The notes: a model not told the origin generated them from the letters alone. DNA of 64,000 nt from Neobacillus sp. OS1-2 (GCF_030915505.1 NZ_CP133265.1:1984001-2048000), one strand, 5' to 3'. Counted from the first letter of the stretch, positions 50,353-59,929 are shown. Made by a program: numbers and translations.

Positions 50353-50660
50353 AAGTAAATTCATAATCTAAAGCGTAGAAGAGGAAAAGTAGAAAAAGGA
50401 TGCTTGGAAGAGAGAACCATCACCGGCTGAAAGTGGTTTAAGCCTCTCCTAATTTGAAATGCCCCTCTGAGCCCCATTTCGAAAAGGATCAACACCTGAG
50501 TAGATATGGGCGGAACCATCCGTTAACAGTTAGAGTGAGACTTTTTTAGCTAGGGAGCCCTGCTTTCATTAGGAATGCATGGAACAAGCTAATGGGTCTA
50601 ATCAGAGTGGAACCACGCAGCATGCGTCTCTGTCGATACGACAGGGGCGCTTTTTATTTT
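50353..50660 (+). promoter_or_regulatory. T-box riboswitch, cysteine-specific
   Basis: About 308-base leader. It has the T-box sequence AGAGTGGAACCACGC (50604-50618) and a terminator GCGTCTCTGTCG/CGACAGGGGCGC with a T tail (50624-50660). The specifier is likely TGC (Cys) at 50460-50462 in GAAA-TGC-CCC. Uncharged tRNA-Cys would favour the antiterminator and switch on cysE-cysS. Confidence 0.92.
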
Positions 50661-50687
50661 ATAAAAAAACAAAGGGGGGGAATGGCG

Positions 50688-51356
50688 ATGTTCAAAAAGT
50701 TTAAGGAGGACGTCGAGGTTGTTTTTGAACAAGATCCTGCGGCAAGGAGTTATCTAGAAGTTATCTTAACGTATTCAGGCTTACATGCGATTTGGTCACA
50801 TCGAATCGCACACGCGTTCTTTAATCGTAAATTATTCTTTCTGGCACGAGTCATTTCTCAAGTAAGCCGATTTTTTACGGGAATTGAAATCCATCCAGGG
50901 GCAAAAATAGGCAGGAGATTTTTTATTGACCACGGTATGGGCGTTGTGATAGGGGAAACGTGTGAAATTGGGGATAATGTAACTATATACCAAGGAGTGA
51001 CGCTCGGCGGTACGGGGAAAGAAAAAGGGAAACGGCATCCGACGATTAAAGATAATGTCCTGATTGCCACAGGGGCAAAGGTACTGGGGTCGATTACCAT
51101 CGGCGAAAATTCCAAAATAGGCGGCGGTTCCGTGGTCTTAAAAGAGGTTCCTCCTAATTCGACGGTAGTGGGAATTCCAGGCAGAGTCGTGATCCAGGAC
51201 GGAAAGCGAATTGGGAAAGATTTAAACCATTGCGACCTGCCGGATCCGATTGCCGACCGCTTAAAAGAAATGCAAGCTGAGGTAAATCAGCTAAAAGAGG
51301 AATTGTTTGAATTAAAAGAAGAAGGGATTAAAGTTAATGGCCATTCAAATTTATAA
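50688..51356 (+). CDS. cysE: serine O-acetyltransferase
   Basis: 222 residues from ATG 50688, which has GGGGGGG seven bases upstream; an ATG at 50682 is too close to it. Hexapeptide left-handed beta-helix repeats (HPGAKIG...GVVIGETC) in the second half. Makes O-acetylserine for CysK. Overlaps cysS by 20 bases. Confidence 0.95.
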   Translation: MFKKFKEDVEVVFEQDPAARSYLEVILTYSGLHAIWSHRIAHAFFNRKLFFLARVISQVSRFFTGIEIHPGAKIGRRFFIDHGMGVVIGETCEIGDNVTIYQGVTLGGTGKEKGKRHPTIKDNVLIATGAKVLGSITIGENSKIGGGSVVLKEVPPNSTVVGIPGRVVIQDGKRIGKDLNHCDLPDPIADRLKEMQAEVNQLKEELFELKEEGIKVNGHSNL

Positions 51357-52734
51357 TACACTCACAAGAAAAAAAGAAGCCTTCATCCCATTAGAAGAAG
51401 GAAAGGTAAAAATGTACGTCTGCGGGCCGACTGTCTATAATTATATCCACATCGGTAATGCCCGTCCGGCGATTACTTTTGATACGGTTCGCCGCTACTT
51501 GGAGTACCGCGGCTTTGATGTCCAATATGTCTCTAACTTTACGGATGTTGATGATAAATTGATTCGTGCCGCCCATCAGTTAGGGGTAGATGTCCCAACG
51601 GTTGCTGACCGCTTCATCAACGCCTACTTTGAAGATGTTTCCGCTTTAGGCTGTGAAAAAGCGGATGTTCATCCACGGGTAATGGAAAACATGGATATCA
51701 TTATCGATTTCATTCAGCAATTAGTTGAAAAAGACTATGCCTATGAATCAGAAGGCGACGTTTACTACCGAACACGAAGCTTTGATGGATACGGTAAGCT
51801 TTCCCATCAATCGATTGACGATCTGCAAGTTGGAGCAAGGATTGAAGTCGGTGATAGGAAACAAGATGATTTGGACTTTGCTTTATGGAAAGCGGCGAAA
51901 GAAGGGGAAATCTTCTGGGATAGCCCTTGGGGACCAGGACGGCCTGGTTGGCATATCGAGTGCTCAGCAATGGCGAAAAAATATCTGGGTGAAACGATTG
52001 ATATCCATGCCGGCGGTCAAGATTTAACTTTCCCGCACCATGAAAACGAAATTGCCCAATCAGAAGCCTTATCAGGAAAATTATTTTCCCGTTATTGGAT
52101 GCATAACGGCTATATCAATATTGATAATGAAAAGATGTCAAAATCACTAGGTAATTTCGTGTTAGTGCATGATATTATTAAACGGCATAACCCGCAAGTA
52201 TTGCGCTTCTTTATCCTATCCGTTCATTATCGTAATCCGATTAATTATAGTGAGGAATTATTGGAGAACACAAAGGCGGCCTATGAACGTTTAACAACTT
52301 CATACCAAAATTTAAAACATCGGAAAGAAGCCAGCACAGATTTAACCAATAATAATCAAGAGTGGCTGGATAAAATGGCTGCTTTACAGGAATCATTTAT
52401 TGAGGCAATGGATGACGACTTTAATACTGCTTTAGCTATTTCAGTTTTATTTGAGCTTTCAAAGCTGGCCAATTACTATCTTTTAGAAAAAAATACAGCG
52501 GTGGAGGTCATTGATGCCTTTACAAATCAATTTGAAGAGCTTTTCCGTGTGCTCGGGCTAACACTAGGCAGTGAAGAAATGGTGGATGAAGAAATTGATG
52601 CATTGATTGAAAAGCGGAATCAAGCACGGAAGGATCGAAATTTCCAATTGTCTGATCAAATCAGGGATCAGCTGAAGGAAATGAATATTATATTAGAAGA
52701 TACCGCGCAAGGCACAAGGTGGAAAAGAGGCTAA
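51337..52734 (+). CDS. cysS: cysteinyl-tRNA synthetase
   Basis: 465 residues, class I. Zinc/cysteine-binding C-G-P-T-V-Y (about 29), HIGN (about 38) and KMSKSLGN (about 267). Sharing the T-box with cysE couples cysteine synthesis to its use on tRNA. Confidence 0.97.
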   Translation: MAIQIYNTLTRKKEAFIPLEEGKVKMYVCGPTVYNYIHIGNARPAITFDTVRRYLEYRGFDVQYVSNFTDVDDKLIRAAHQLGVDVPTVADRFINAYFEDVSALGCEKADVHPRVMENMDIIIDFIQQLVEKDYAYESEGDVYYRTRSFDGYGKLSHQSIDDLQVGARIEVGDRKQDDLDFALWKAAKEGEIFWDSPWGPGRPGWHIECSAMAKKYLGETIDIHAGGQDLTFPHHENEIAQSEALSGKLFSRYWMHNGYINIDNEKMSKSLGNFVLVHDIIKRHNPQVLRFFILSVHYRNPINYSEELLENTKAAYERLTTSYQNLKHRKEASTDLTNNNQEWLDKMAALQESFIEAMDDDFNTALAISVLFELSKLANYYLLEKNTAVEVIDAFTNQFEELFRVLGLTLGSEEMVDEEIDALIEKRNQARKDRNFQLSDQIRDQLKEMNIILEDTAQGTRWKRG

Positions 52735-52737
52735 TTC

Positions 52738-53163
52738 ATGCTGGATTATGAAAACAACATCAATGCCAAACAATTGAATAGCCTTGCCTTGGCCTACATG
52801 GGCGATGCGGTCTTTGAGTCATATGTGAGGCGACACCTTCTCTATAACGGTAAGGTAAGACCCCATCAATTGCACCGTTTAGCGACAACGTACGTCTCCG
52901 CGAAGGCCCAGTGCCAAGTTCTATTTAAACTGATGGAACACCAGGTTTTAAACGAAGAGGAATTAGCAGTGGTGATGCGTGGCAGAAATGCAAAGTCAGG
53001 CACGGTTCCAAAAAATACCGATGTTCAGACGTATCGTTACAGCACAGCTTTTGAGGCATTAATGGGCTATTTATTTTTGGAAGAGAAGAAAGAGCGCTTA
53101 GAAGAGCTCGTGGAGAAGGCGTTTTTATATGTTGAGGAACAGAAAGGAGGAACGGTACTGTGA
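52738..53163 (+). CDS. mrnC: Mini-ribonuclease III
   Basis: 141 residues: an RNase III domain ([12 protein letters not shown], about 15-26) without the double-stranded RNA-binding domain. Matures 23S rRNA ends in bacilli. Four bases after cysS; its stop overlaps the rlmB start. Confidence 0.94.
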   Translation: MLDYENNINAKQLNSLALAYMGDAVFESYVRRHLLYNGKVRPHQLHRLATTYVSAKAQCQVLFKLMEHQVLNEEELAVVMRGRNAKSGTVPKNTDVQTYRYSTAFEALMGYLFLEEKKERLEELVEKAFLYVEEQKGGTVL

Positions 53164-53903
53164 ATGAGGACTATATCGTTGGAAAAAATCCCGTTATTGA
53201 GGCGCTTAAATCGGAGCGGGATATTAATAAAATTTTAATTGCAGAAGGATCGCAGCGTGGTCAAATGCAACAGATTACGCAATTGGCAAAAGAAGCCCAT
53301 GTCATTGTCCAATATGTCCCAAAGAAAAAGATTGATCAAATCAGTGATCAAAATCATCAAGGCGTCTTAGCCTATGTTGCTGCCTATCAATATGCAGAAA
53401 TGGATGATTTATTCGCGGCAGCCGAAAAGAAAAATGAAGCACCTTTCTTTTTGTTGCTGGATGAAATTGAGGATCCGCATAACCTTGGATCGATTATGCG
53501 GACAGCTGACGCAGTCGGAGCACACGGCATCATTATTCCAAAGAGAAGGGCTGTTGGTTTAACGGCAACAGTTGCGAAGGCCTCAACAGGTGCGATTGAG
53601 TATATACCAGTTGTCCGGGTAACAAATATGGCGCGGACGATCGATGAGTTAAAAGAACGAGGCGTTTGGATTGCTGGTACTGATGCAAAAGGAAAGGAAG
53701 ATTACCGGCAGCTGGATGGAACACTTCCACTTGGTTTAGTGATCGGCAGTGAGGGAAAAGGAATGGGACGGCTAATTCGTGATAAATGTGATTTTCTGAT
53801 TCAAATGCCGATGGTCGGGAAAGTGACCTCGTTAAATGCTTCAGTTGCTGCATCCTTACTCATGTATGAGGTTTATCGAAAACGGCACCCGCTTGCGAGG
53901 TAG
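53160..53903 (+). CDS. rlmB: SpoU-family rRNA 2'-O-methyltransferase
   Basis: 247 residues, GTG start overlapping mrnC. SPOUT motifs [16 protein letters not shown] (about 108-123), GSEGKGMG (about 198-205) and [10 protein letters not shown] (about 222). Methylates a ribose in 23S rRNA (Gm2251 in E. coli numbering). Next to another 23S-processing gene. Confidence 0.92.
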   Translation: MNEDYIVGKNPVIEALKSERDINKILIAEGSQRGQMQQITQLAKEAHVIVQYVPKKKIDQISDQNHQGVLAYVAAYQYAEMDDLFAAAEKKNEAPFFLLLDEIEDPHNLGSIMRTADAVGAHGIIIPKRRAVGLTATVAKASTGAIEYIPVVRVTNMARTIDELKERGVWIAGTDAKGKEDYRQLDGTLPLGLVIGSEGKGMGRLIRDKCDFLIQMPMVGKVTSLNASVAASLLMYEVYRKRHPLAR

Positions 53904-53908
53904 TATAT

Positions 53909-54418
53909 ATGGATATCCTCCTTGTCGACGGATATAACATTATTGGTGCCTGGCCGGAGCTAAGGGCATTAAAGGAGCGGGATTTACCTGCCGCAAGGGA
54001 TCGGTTAGTGGAAAGAATGGCAGAATATCAAGCCTTTTCTGGTTACCGTGTCATTGTTGTATTTGATGCTTACTTTGTGCAAGGAACAGAGCAAAAATAT
54101 AAAAATCATAAAGTTGAGGTCATCTTTACGAAAGAAAATGAAACAGCAGATGAGCGGATTGAAAGAATGGCTATTAGTCTAAACAATCGAAGGACACAAA
54201 TCCATGTGGCTACATCCGATTTTACAGAGCAATGGGCCATTTTTGGACAAGGGGCCCTACGCAAATCCGCTCGTGAACTGCTTCTGGAAATGTCATCGAT
54301 CGAAAAAGGAATTGAAAAGAAAGTAAAAAAGATCCAGGAGAAGAAACCCGTTTCCAAAATCCCGATTAGCGATGAAATGGCAGAAATTTTTGAAAAATGG
54401 CGCAGAGGGCAGAAATAG
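53909..54418 (+). CDS. rae1: ribosome-dependent mRNA endonuclease Rae1 (NYN domain)
   Basis: 169 residues. PIN/NYN fold with LLVDGYNIIGAWPEL (about 4-18) and conserved acids (VVFDAYF, about 50). B. subtilis Rae1 (YacP) cuts mRNA in the ribosomal A site in a translation-dependent manner. Confidence 0.92.
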   Translation: MDILLVDGYNIIGAWPELRALKERDLPAARDRLVERMAEYQAFSGYRVIVVFDAYFVQGTEQKYKNHKVEVIFTKENETADERIERMAISLNNRRTQIHVATSDFTEQWAIFGQGALRKSARELLLEMSSIEKGIEKKVKKIQEKKPVSKIPISDEMAEIFEKWRRGQK

Positions 54419-54421
54419 GCA

Positions 54422-54450
54422 TCGACTTCAATATATATCTACTGTATACT
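54422..54450 (+). promoter_or_regulatory. sigH promoter (candidate)
   Basis: TCGACT, 17 bp, TATACT, beginning four bases after rae1. Confidence 0.5.
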
Positions 54451-54487
54451 AGTAATATCTATGCATGTTCGGTGGAGGGGATCTACT

Positions 54488-55138
54488 TTGAGTACAGACT
54501 TCGGGACTAGGATCAACGAACACTTTTTCGTAATGGAAGATGAAGAAATTGTCGATTTGGTGCACCAAGGTGATAGTGAAGCGCTTGATTATTTAATCCA
54601 TAAGTATCGTAATTTTGTGCGTGCGAAAGCAAGATCCTATTTTTTAATTGGGGCAGATAAAGAGGATATCGTCCAGGAAGGGATGATTGGTCTTTACAAG
54701 GCGATCCGTGACTTCCGTGAGGACAAGCTTACCTCATTCAAGGCATTTGCTGAACTATGCATCACAAGGCAAATTATCACGGCAATTAAGACGGCAACAC
54801 GGCAAAAGCATATTCCGCTGAATTCCTATGTATCCTTGGACAAGCCTATTTATGACGAGGAGTCTGACCGAACGTTGATGGATGTATTGTCGGGCACTAA
54901 AGTTCTGGATCCGGAAGAGCTAATTATCAATCAAGAGGAATTTGACCATATAGAAGTCAAGATGACTGAATTACTAAGTGATTTAGAACGGAAAGTATTG
55001 GCACTCTATTTAGATGGCCAATCCTATCAGGAGATTTCTGAAGAGCTTAATCGTCATGTGAAATCCATTGATAATGCCTTGCAACGAGTAAAAAGAAAGC
55101 TAGAACGCTACCTGGAAATTCGAGAATTCTCATTCTGA
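54488..55138 (+). CDS. sigH: RNA polymerase sigma-H factor
   Basis: 216 residues from TTG 54488, which has GGAGGGG eight bases upstream. ATG 54461 in frame lacks such a site. Regions 2 (FVRAKARSYFLIGADKEDIVQEGMIGL split over 50-77) and 4 (LDGQSYQEISEEL, about 180) are intact. Directs early sporulation and competence genes. Confidence 0.95.
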   Translation: MSTDFGTRINEHFFVMEDEEIVDLVHQGDSEALDYLIHKYRNFVRAKARSYFLIGADKEDIVQEGMIGLYKAIRDFREDKLTSFKAFAELCITRQIITAIKTATRQKHIPLNSYVSLDKPIYDEESDRTLMDVLSGTKVLDPEELIINQEEFDHIEVKMTELLSDLERKVLALYLDGQSYQEISEELNRHVKSIDNALQRVKRKLERYLEIREFSF

Positions 55139-55238
55139 TTTTTAACGAGATATATGTCATAAGTATGAATCCGCTCTCAGTGGATATTGACAATAATTAG
55201 GTGTCGTGTTACATTTTTAGGGATTGAAGGTGTCGAAT

Positions 55239-55385
55239 ATGAGCAAAAAAATTATCCTGGCCTGCGTTGATTGCGGCTCGCGAAATTATTCGACCGTAGG
55301 CAAGCAGGAGCAGACAGAGAGATTGGAAATAAAGAAATTCTGCAAAACTTGCGCAACCCACACCATCCACCGGGAAACAAAATAA
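55239..55385 (+). CDS. rpmG: 50S ribosomal protein L33
   Basis: 48 residues, too short for most gene finders. Contains the zinc ribbon CVDC...CKTC (9-12 and 35-38), so it is a zinc-binding (C+) L33. GGTGTCG only weakly resembles a ribosome-binding site. Located between sigH and secE as in B. subtilis rpmGB. Confidence 0.93.
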   Translation: MSKKIILACVDCGSRNYSTVGKQEQTERLEIKKFCKTCATHTIHRETK

Positions 55386-55436
55386 TGATAATTGGTACTA
55401 GCAAAAGCGACTTAAGATAGTTGGGGGTTACGACGA

Positions 55437-55619
55437 ATGAAACGCATAAAGAAGTTCTTCAGTGATATTATCCGTGAAATGAGAAAGGTAAGTTGGCCAA
55501 AACGCGGTGAACTAACTCGCTCTACCGTTACTGTTTTATCAACAGTTGTTTTTTTTGGAGTGTTCTTTGCTGTTCTCGATTTAGGGATTTCAAAATTGAT
55601 TCGCTTAATTCTTGAATAA
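55437..55619 (+). CDS. secE: preprotein translocase subunit SecE
   Basis: 60 residues: basic amphipathic N-terminus, conserved EMRKVSWPKRGEL (about 14-26) and one membrane segment (about 33-55). Stabilises SecY in the SecYEG channel. Confidence 0.95.
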   Translation: MKRIKKFFSDIIREMRKVSWPKRGELTRSTVTVLSTVVFFGVFFAVLDLGISKLIRLILE

Positions 55620-55633
55620 TTCGTTATCATTCA

Positions 55634-55697
55634 TGGTATAATGGTAATCAATAAAGGAAATTTCAGCTAAAAGCCCGTTTTGACGGGTTTTTTATTT
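55634..55697 (+). promoter_or_regulatory. promoter plus early terminator before nusG
   Basis: TGG-TATAAT (extended -10, 55634-55642) follows secE. Only about 25 bases after the expected start comes AAGCCCGT/ACGGGTTT with a T-rich tail (55671-55697). The arrangement could be the secE terminator, or an attenuated leader for nusG. Confidence 0.6.
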
Positions 55698-55756
55698 TTG
55701 AATATATTAGATTTCCGATTAAAATACAGGGAGGGACGGACATTTAGTCCTCTTAT

Positions 55757-56290
55757 ATGGAAAAAAATTGGTATGTAGTCCATACGTACTCAGGTTATGA
55801 AAATAAAGTGAAGGCAAATTTAGAAAAACGGGTAGAATCAATGGGCATGGCGGATAAAATCTTCCGTGTGGTTGTACCAGAGGAAGAAGAAACTGAAATC
55901 AAAAATGGCAAGAAAAAGGTTGTAAAACGAAAAGTTTTCCCTGGTTATGTGTTAGTGGAAATTGTCATGACAGATGATTCCTGGTATGTCGTACGAAATA
56001 CACCTGGTGTAACGGGATTCGTTGGCTCATCAGGTTCTGGTTCTAAGCCGACGCCGTTGCTTCCAGAAGAAGTGACTCATTTACTGAAGCGCATGGGCGT
56101 AGAAGAGAAGCGAATCGATATCGACTATGAAATTGGTGAAACAGTCCGCGTAAAAGAAGGTCCGTTTGCGAACTTTACTGGGTCTGTTGAAGAGATGGAC
56201 AAGGATAAAGCTAAGCTTAAAGTTTTAGTCAATATGTTTGGCCGTGATACACCGGTAGAACTCGAATTTACACAAATTGAGAAACTTTAA
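55757..56290 (+). CDS. nusG: transcription termination/antitermination factor NusG
   Basis: 177 residues: NGN domain (about 1-115, WYVVHTYSGYENKVKANLEKR split) and a KOW motif (about 128-155, GPFANFTGSVEEM). Binds RNA polymerase and controls pausing. The best Shine-Dalgarno (AGGGAGGGA, 55728-55736) lies 20 bases before ATG, with a small hairpin GGAC/GTCC between them. Confidence 0.95.
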   Translation: MEKNWYVVHTYSGYENKVKANLEKRVESMGMADKIFRVVVPEEEETEIKNGKKKVVKRKVFPGYVLVEIVMTDDSWYVVRNTPGVTGFVGSSGSGSKPTPLLPEEVTHLLKRMGVEEKRIDIDYEIGETVRVKEGPFANFTGSVEEMDKDKAKLKVLVNMFGRDTPVELEFTQIEKL

Positions 56291-56294
56291 ATAG

Positions 56295-56325
56295 AAAAGC
56301 AGAAGCGCCTTCATCAGAGACGATT
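56295..56325 (+). repeat. truncated copy of the dispersed repeat (nusG-rplK)
   Basis: AAAAGCAGAAGCGCCTTCATCAGAG: only the left arm of the family, starting a few bases after nusG. Confidence 0.5.
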
Positions 56326-56358
56326 TCAAAGAAAAAATATCTTATATTGTAAAAAAAC

Positions 56359-56387
56359 TTGAAATCATTTTTAAATAATGTTACTAT
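56359..56387 (+). promoter_or_regulatory. rplK-rplA promoter
   Basis: TTGAAA, 17 bp, TACTAT, leaving a leader of about 130 bases before rplK. Confidence 0.65.
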
Positions 56388-56458
56388 TTCATAGGTCAGT
56401 ATGTCTCCAATGAGAGACTAGACTAATGTTTAAGTTCTTTATGATTAGTATATAAAGA

Positions 56459-56492
56459 CAGATGCCTGAGTGGGAGGGTTCCTAAGGATCCA
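56459..56492 (+). promoter_or_regulatory. possible L1 autoregulatory site in the rplK leader
   Basis: GATGCCTGAGTGGGAGG followed by GTTCC...GGATCC. GTGGGAGG resembles the L1-binding core of 23S helix 77, and L1 (rplA) is in this operon. Candidate only. Confidence 0.35.
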
Positions 56493-56527
56493 ATTACCAC
56501 ATCACGGACTTTAAGGAGGTGTGTCTC

Positions 56528-56953
56528 GTGGCTAAAAAAGTAATTAAAGTCGTTAAATTACAAATTCCTGCTGGTAAAGCAAACCCAGCGCCGCCAGTTG
56601 GTCCTGCATTAGGTCAAGCCGGTGTTAACATCATGGGATTCTGTAAAGAATTTAACGCTCGTACAGCAGATCAAGCTGGATTGATCATTCCTGTTGAAAT
56701 CACGGTTTTTGAAGACCGTTCATTTACATTTATTACGAAAACTCCTCCTGCTGCCGTTTTATTGAAAGTAGCAGCTGGAATTCAGTCAGGTTCTGGTGAA
56801 CCTAACCGTAATAAAGTAGCAACAGTAAAACGTGATACAGTACGCGAGATTGCGGAACAAAAAATGCCTGACCTAAACGCAGCAAGCGTTGAAGCAGCAA
56901 TGCGCATGGTTGAAGGTACTGCACGCAGCATGGGTATTGTTATCGAAGACTAA
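56528..56953 (+). CDS. rplK: 50S ribosomal protein L11
   Basis: 141 residues from GTG 56528, with AAGGAGGTG upstream. The family start [19 protein letters not shown] is clear; the [12 protein letters not shown] block is the GTPase-centre contact. Binds 23S rRNA in the stalk base. Confidence 0.97.
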   Translation: MAKKVIKVVKLQIPAGKANPAPPVGPALGQAGVNIMGFCKEFNARTADQAGLIIPVEITVFEDRSFTFITKTPPAAVLLKVAAGIQSGSGEPNRNKVATVKRDTVREIAEQKMPDLNAASVEAAMRMVEGTARSMGIVIED

Positions 56954-56978
56954 TCCGTGTAACTGTTTGTAATGAGTG

Positions 56979-57000
56979 AGGTTGCGTGATTGCGCAACCT
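56979..57000 (+). other. hairpin between rplK and rplA
   Basis: AGGTTGCG/CGCAACCT, eight perfect pairs with a six-base loop, then TTATT. Too weak a tail for full termination; may be an attenuator or processing site. Confidence 0.5.
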
Positions 57001-57053
57001 TTATTCGTGGGAGGTAACATTCCGCTAAAACCACAATCTAGGAGGAAATAAAC

Positions 57054-57752
57054 ATGGCTAAAAAAGGTAAAAAGTATTTAGAAGCTTCTAAGCTTGTAGA
57101 TCGCTTAAAAGCATACCCAATTGCAGAAGCAATTGATCTTGCTAAGAAAACAAACTACACAAAATTTGATGCAACTCTTGAAGTAGCTTTCCGTTTAGGC
57201 GTTGACCCTAAGAAAGCTGACCAACAAATCCGTGGTGCAGTTGTACTTCCAAACGGAACTGGTAAAACTCAACGCGTTTTAGTATTCGCGAAGGGTGAGA
57301 AAGTGAAAGAAGCAGAAGCAGCTGGCGCTGATTATGTAGGAGATTCTGAATACATTAACAAAATCCAACAAGGTTGGTTTGACTTTGATGTAATCGTCGC
57401 AACTCCTGATATGATGGGTGAAGTTGGTAAACTTGGTCGTGTGTTAGGCCCTAAAGGCTTAATGCCAAACCCTAAAACAGGTACAGTTACATTTGATGTA
57501 ACTCGTGCTATTAACGAAATCAAAGCAGGTAAAGTTGAATACCGTGTTGACAAGTCAGGTAACATCCACGTGCCAATCGGTAAAGCATCTTTCGAAAACG
57601 AAAAGCTTGTTGAAAACTTCAACACTATTTTTGAAACGATGGTAAAAGTGAAACCTTCAGCTGCAAAAGGTACCTACATGAAGAACGTTACTGTTGCTTC
57701 AACAATGGGACCTGGTGTGAAGGTAGATCCTTCATCTGTTACAGTTAAATAA
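57054..57752 (+). CDS. rplA: 50S ribosomal protein L1
   Basis: 232 residues, L1 stalk protein binding 23S helices 76-78. Conserved [16 protein letters not shown] (about 127-142). AGGAGGAAAT ribosome-binding site. In other bacteria L1 represses its own operon. Confidence 0.97.
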   Translation: MAKKGKKYLEASKLVDRLKAYPIAEAIDLAKKTNYTKFDATLEVAFRLGVDPKKADQQIRGAVVLPNGTGKTQRVLVFAKGEKVKEAEAAGADYVGDSEYINKIQQGWFDFDVIVATPDMMGEVGKLGRVLGPKGLMPNPKTGTVTFDVTRAINEIKAGKVEYRVDKSGNIHVPIGKASFENEKLVENFNTIFETMVKVKPSAAKGTYMKNVTVASTMGPGVKVDPSSVTVK

Positions 57753-57762
57753 ATTTTTCCAA

Positions 57763-57791
57763 TTGACAAAACAAAGTAGATTTACTATAAT
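57763..57791 (+). promoter_or_regulatory. rplJ-rplL promoter
   Basis: Perfect consensus TTGACA, 17 bp, TATAAT, right after rplA. The strongest promoter match in the window. Confidence 0.92.
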
Positions 57792-57827
57792 CAATTTTGT
57801 TGTTTAAATAAAAAACATTTGTACTGT

Positions 57828-57950
57828 AGACAGCAGGTGCCAAAAGGCTTAATGTCCTGCCGAGGTGTAGCGAATAGAATCAGCTGAGTAAATTAGCTGT
57901 TGTATCCTGCCTCCATGTCTAGAACGATGTGGAGGCATTTACATGCCTGG
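57828..57950 (+). promoter_or_regulatory. L10 leader (autoregulatory RNA)
   Basis: Leader with CAGCAGGTGCCAAAAGGCTTAA, a CCTGCCGAGGTG block and a TGCCTCCA/TGGAGGCA hairpin, as in the known bacillus L10 leader. The L10(L12)4 complex binds it to limit rplJL expression. Confidence 0.82.
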
Positions 57951-57983
57951 TATAAATGTAGATAATCTACAGGAGGTGTAAAG

Positions 57984-58484
57984 ATGAGCAGTGCAATCGA
58001 AGTAAAAAAACAGATCGTTGACGAAATCACTGGTAAGTTAAAGAATAGTGTATCAACTATTGTTGTTGATTACCGTGGCCTTTCAGTTGCTGAAGTAACT
58101 GAACTACGTAAACAACTTCGCGAAGCAGGCGTTGAATTTAAAGTTTATAAAAACTCAATGGCTCGCCGCGCCGCTGAAGCAGCTGAACTTTCTGGTTTAA
58201 ACGAGGCTTTAACAGGTCCGAACGCCATTGCGTTCAGTACTGAAGATGTAGTAGCACCAGCTAAAATCTTAAATGACTTTGCGAAAAAACACGAAGCACT
58301 TGAACTTAAAGCAGGTGTAATCGAAGGAAATGTCGCAACAGTTGAAGAGATTAAAGCTCTTGCAGACCTACCATCACGCGAAGGCTTGCTTTCTATGCTA
58401 CTCAGCGTACTACAAGCTCCAATTCGCAATCTTGCTCTTGCTGCAAAAGCAGTGGCAGATCAAAAAGAAGAACAAGGCGCATAG
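57984..58484 (+). CDS. rplJ: 50S ribosomal protein L10
   Basis: 166 residues; N-terminal rRNA-binding domain ([20 protein letters not shown], 24-43) and a C-terminal helix holding L7/L12 dimers. AGGAGGTG ribosome-binding site. A long repeat copy starts directly after its stop. Confidence 0.97.
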   Translation: MSSAIEVKKQIVDEITGKLKNSVSTIVVDYRGLSVAEVTELRKQLREAGVEFKVYKNSMARRAAEAAELSGLNEALTGPNAIAFSTEDVVAPAKILNDFAKKHEALELKAGVIEGNVATVEEIKALADLPSREGLLSMLLSVLQAPIRNLALAAKAVADQKEEQGA

Positions 58485-58631
58485 AAAAGCGGAAGCGACC
58501 GTTTAGCAGCGTATGGCCTGGAGCGCTTCGAACTGAGATAAAGGAAACACAGGGAGCGTTAGCGAGCTGATGTTGACTTATCGTAGGGAGAAGAGCGAAG
58601 GACGCTAGCTGCTGGGAGCTGGAGCTGGACA
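58485..58631 (+). repeat. long copy of the dispersed structured repeat (rplJ-rplL)
   Basis: About 147 bp from AAAAGCGGAAGCGACC to TGGAGCTGGACA, abutting the rplJ stop. The second stem is AGCAGC/GCTGCT, a compensating change from AGCGGC/GCCGCT. It widens the rplJ-rplL gap to 197 bases, but the rplL ribosome-binding site is kept. Confidence 0.9.
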
Positions 58632-58681
58632 ATTTGTGCCCAACAAATAAACGTAACGAAAACTAAGGAGGAAACTTAATC

Positions 58682-59044
58682 ATGACTAAAGAACAAATCA
58701 TTGAAGCAGTTAAATCTATGACTGTTTTAGAACTTAACGATCTTGTAAAAGCAATCGAAGAAGAATTCGGCGTAACTGCTGCTGCTCCTGTAGCAATGGT
58801 AGGCGGAGCTGGTGCTGCTGCTGTTGAAGAGCAAACTGAATTTGATGTAATCCTAGCTAGCGCTGGCGATCAAAAAATCAAAGTTATCAAAGTGGTTCGT
58901 GAAATCACTGGTCTTGGTCTTAAAGAAGCAAAAGAACTTGTTGACAATACTCCAAAAGCTGTTAAAGAAGGCGTTTCTAAAGAAGATGCTGAAGCAATCA
59001 AAGCTAAGCTTGATGAAGTTGGAGCTAACGTTGAAGTTAAGTAA
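58682..59044 (+). CDS. rplL: 50S ribosomal protein L7/L12
   Basis: 120 residues. N-terminal dimer domain, an Ala/Gly-rich hinge (about 33-50) and a C-terminal factor-binding domain ([12 protein letters not shown], about 78). Multi-copy stalk protein recruiting translation GTPases. AAGGAGGAAA ribosome-binding site. Confidence 0.97.
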   Translation: MTKEQIIEAVKSMTVLELNDLVKAIEEEFGVTAAAPVAMVGGAGAAAVEEQTEFDVILASAGDQKIKVIKVVREITGLGLKEAKELVDNTPKAVKEGVSKEDAEAIKAKLDEVGANVEVK

Positions 59045-59055
59045 TTTTTCTATAG

Positions 59056-59085
59056 AAAAGCTCGCTGAATAAGCGAGCTTTTTTT
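59056..59085 (+). terminator. rplJL terminator
   Basis: AAGCTCGCT/AGCGAGCTT stem with a TTTTTTT tail. Confidence 0.92.
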
Positions 59086-59154
59086 GGATTTAATTATGAA
59101 AGTTGAAAATCCTCAGGTTATCTTCAATTATTTTCTCCTCAGGAGGTGAGTCAG

Positions 59155-59754
59155 ATGACTGAACACTACTATTCTCGAACACAGAAGGTTGAAAGTAATC
59201 CGGTGTTTTGGGATTACACCTTAAAAAACCATCTATTTCGCTTTAAAACCGATAACGGTGTTTTTTCAAAAAGAGAAGTAGATTTTGGCTCACGTTTACT
59301 TATAGAGTCTTTTGTGATGCCGGATGCGGAAGGATTTGTGCTTGATGTAGGCTGCGGCTATGGCCCGATTGGTTTATCGATTGCAAAAGACAATCCAAGG
59401 TGTACGGTGCATATGGTTGATGTAAATGAACGAGCCATCCAATTAGCAAGTGAAAATGCATCGCTAAATCGAATTGAAAATGTTGAAATCTATGAAAGTG
59501 ATCGGTTGTTATCTGTTAAAGGAAATAACTTCGCTGCCATAGTAACAAATCCACCGATTAGGGCAGGAAAAAAGACGGTTCATGATATTTTTGAACAAAG
59601 CTACGAACATCTTGTTCCATCAGGCGCTCTTTGGGTTGTTATTCAAAAAAAACAAGGCGCACCATCTACACTGGAAAAATTAAGATCACTATTCTCTGAA
59701 GTTGAGACTATTAACAAATCGAAGGGCTATTTTATTATAAAGGCAATAAAGTAG
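59155..59754 (+). CDS. ybxB: RsmC-like class I methyltransferase YbxB
   Basis: 199 residues from ATG 59155, AGGAGGTGA eight bases upstream. SAM motif LDVGCGYGPIG (about 62-72) and the catalytic NPPIRAGK (about 131-138) as in RsmC/RlmG guanine methyltransferases. Probably methylates 16S rRNA; the exact site is unproven in bacilli. Position before rpoB is as in B. subtilis. Confidence 0.9.
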   Translation: MTEHYYSRTQKVESNPVFWDYTLKNHLFRFKTDNGVFSKREVDFGSRLLIESFVMPDAEGFVLDVGCGYGPIGLSIAKDNPRCTVHMVDVNERAIQLASENASLNRIENVEIYESDRLLSVKGNNFAAIVTNPPIRAGKKTVHDIFEQSYEHLVPSGALWVVIQKKQGAPSTLEKLRSLFSEVETINKSKGYFIIKAIK

Positions 59755-59783
59755 TTGACTCGAAATGTCCGTTGTGGTAGCAT
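59755..59783 (+). promoter_or_regulatory. rpoB promoter (candidate)
   Basis: TTGACT, 17 bp, TAGCAT, overlapping the ybxB stop codon region. The leader to rpoB is about 220 bases long. Confidence 0.4.
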
Positions 59784-59898
59784 TATAAAATGCCATCATA
59801 ATAATTTCCGTATTATTCCTAAAAAATACTTATTTTTAAGTATAAAAGTGGAATTTGAAGGAAATGATGACAAAATAATAGTCGAAATGTGAAAATGT

Positions 59899-59929
59899 GG
59901 TTTTTGGGTAAAAAACCCTTTTTCTTTTT
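59899..59929 (+). terminator. possible attenuator in the rpoB leader
   Basis: GGTTTTT-GGGTA-AAAAACC hairpin followed by CTTTTTCTTTTT. A weak stem with a strong T tail, about 80 bases before rpoB. Confidence 0.45.
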
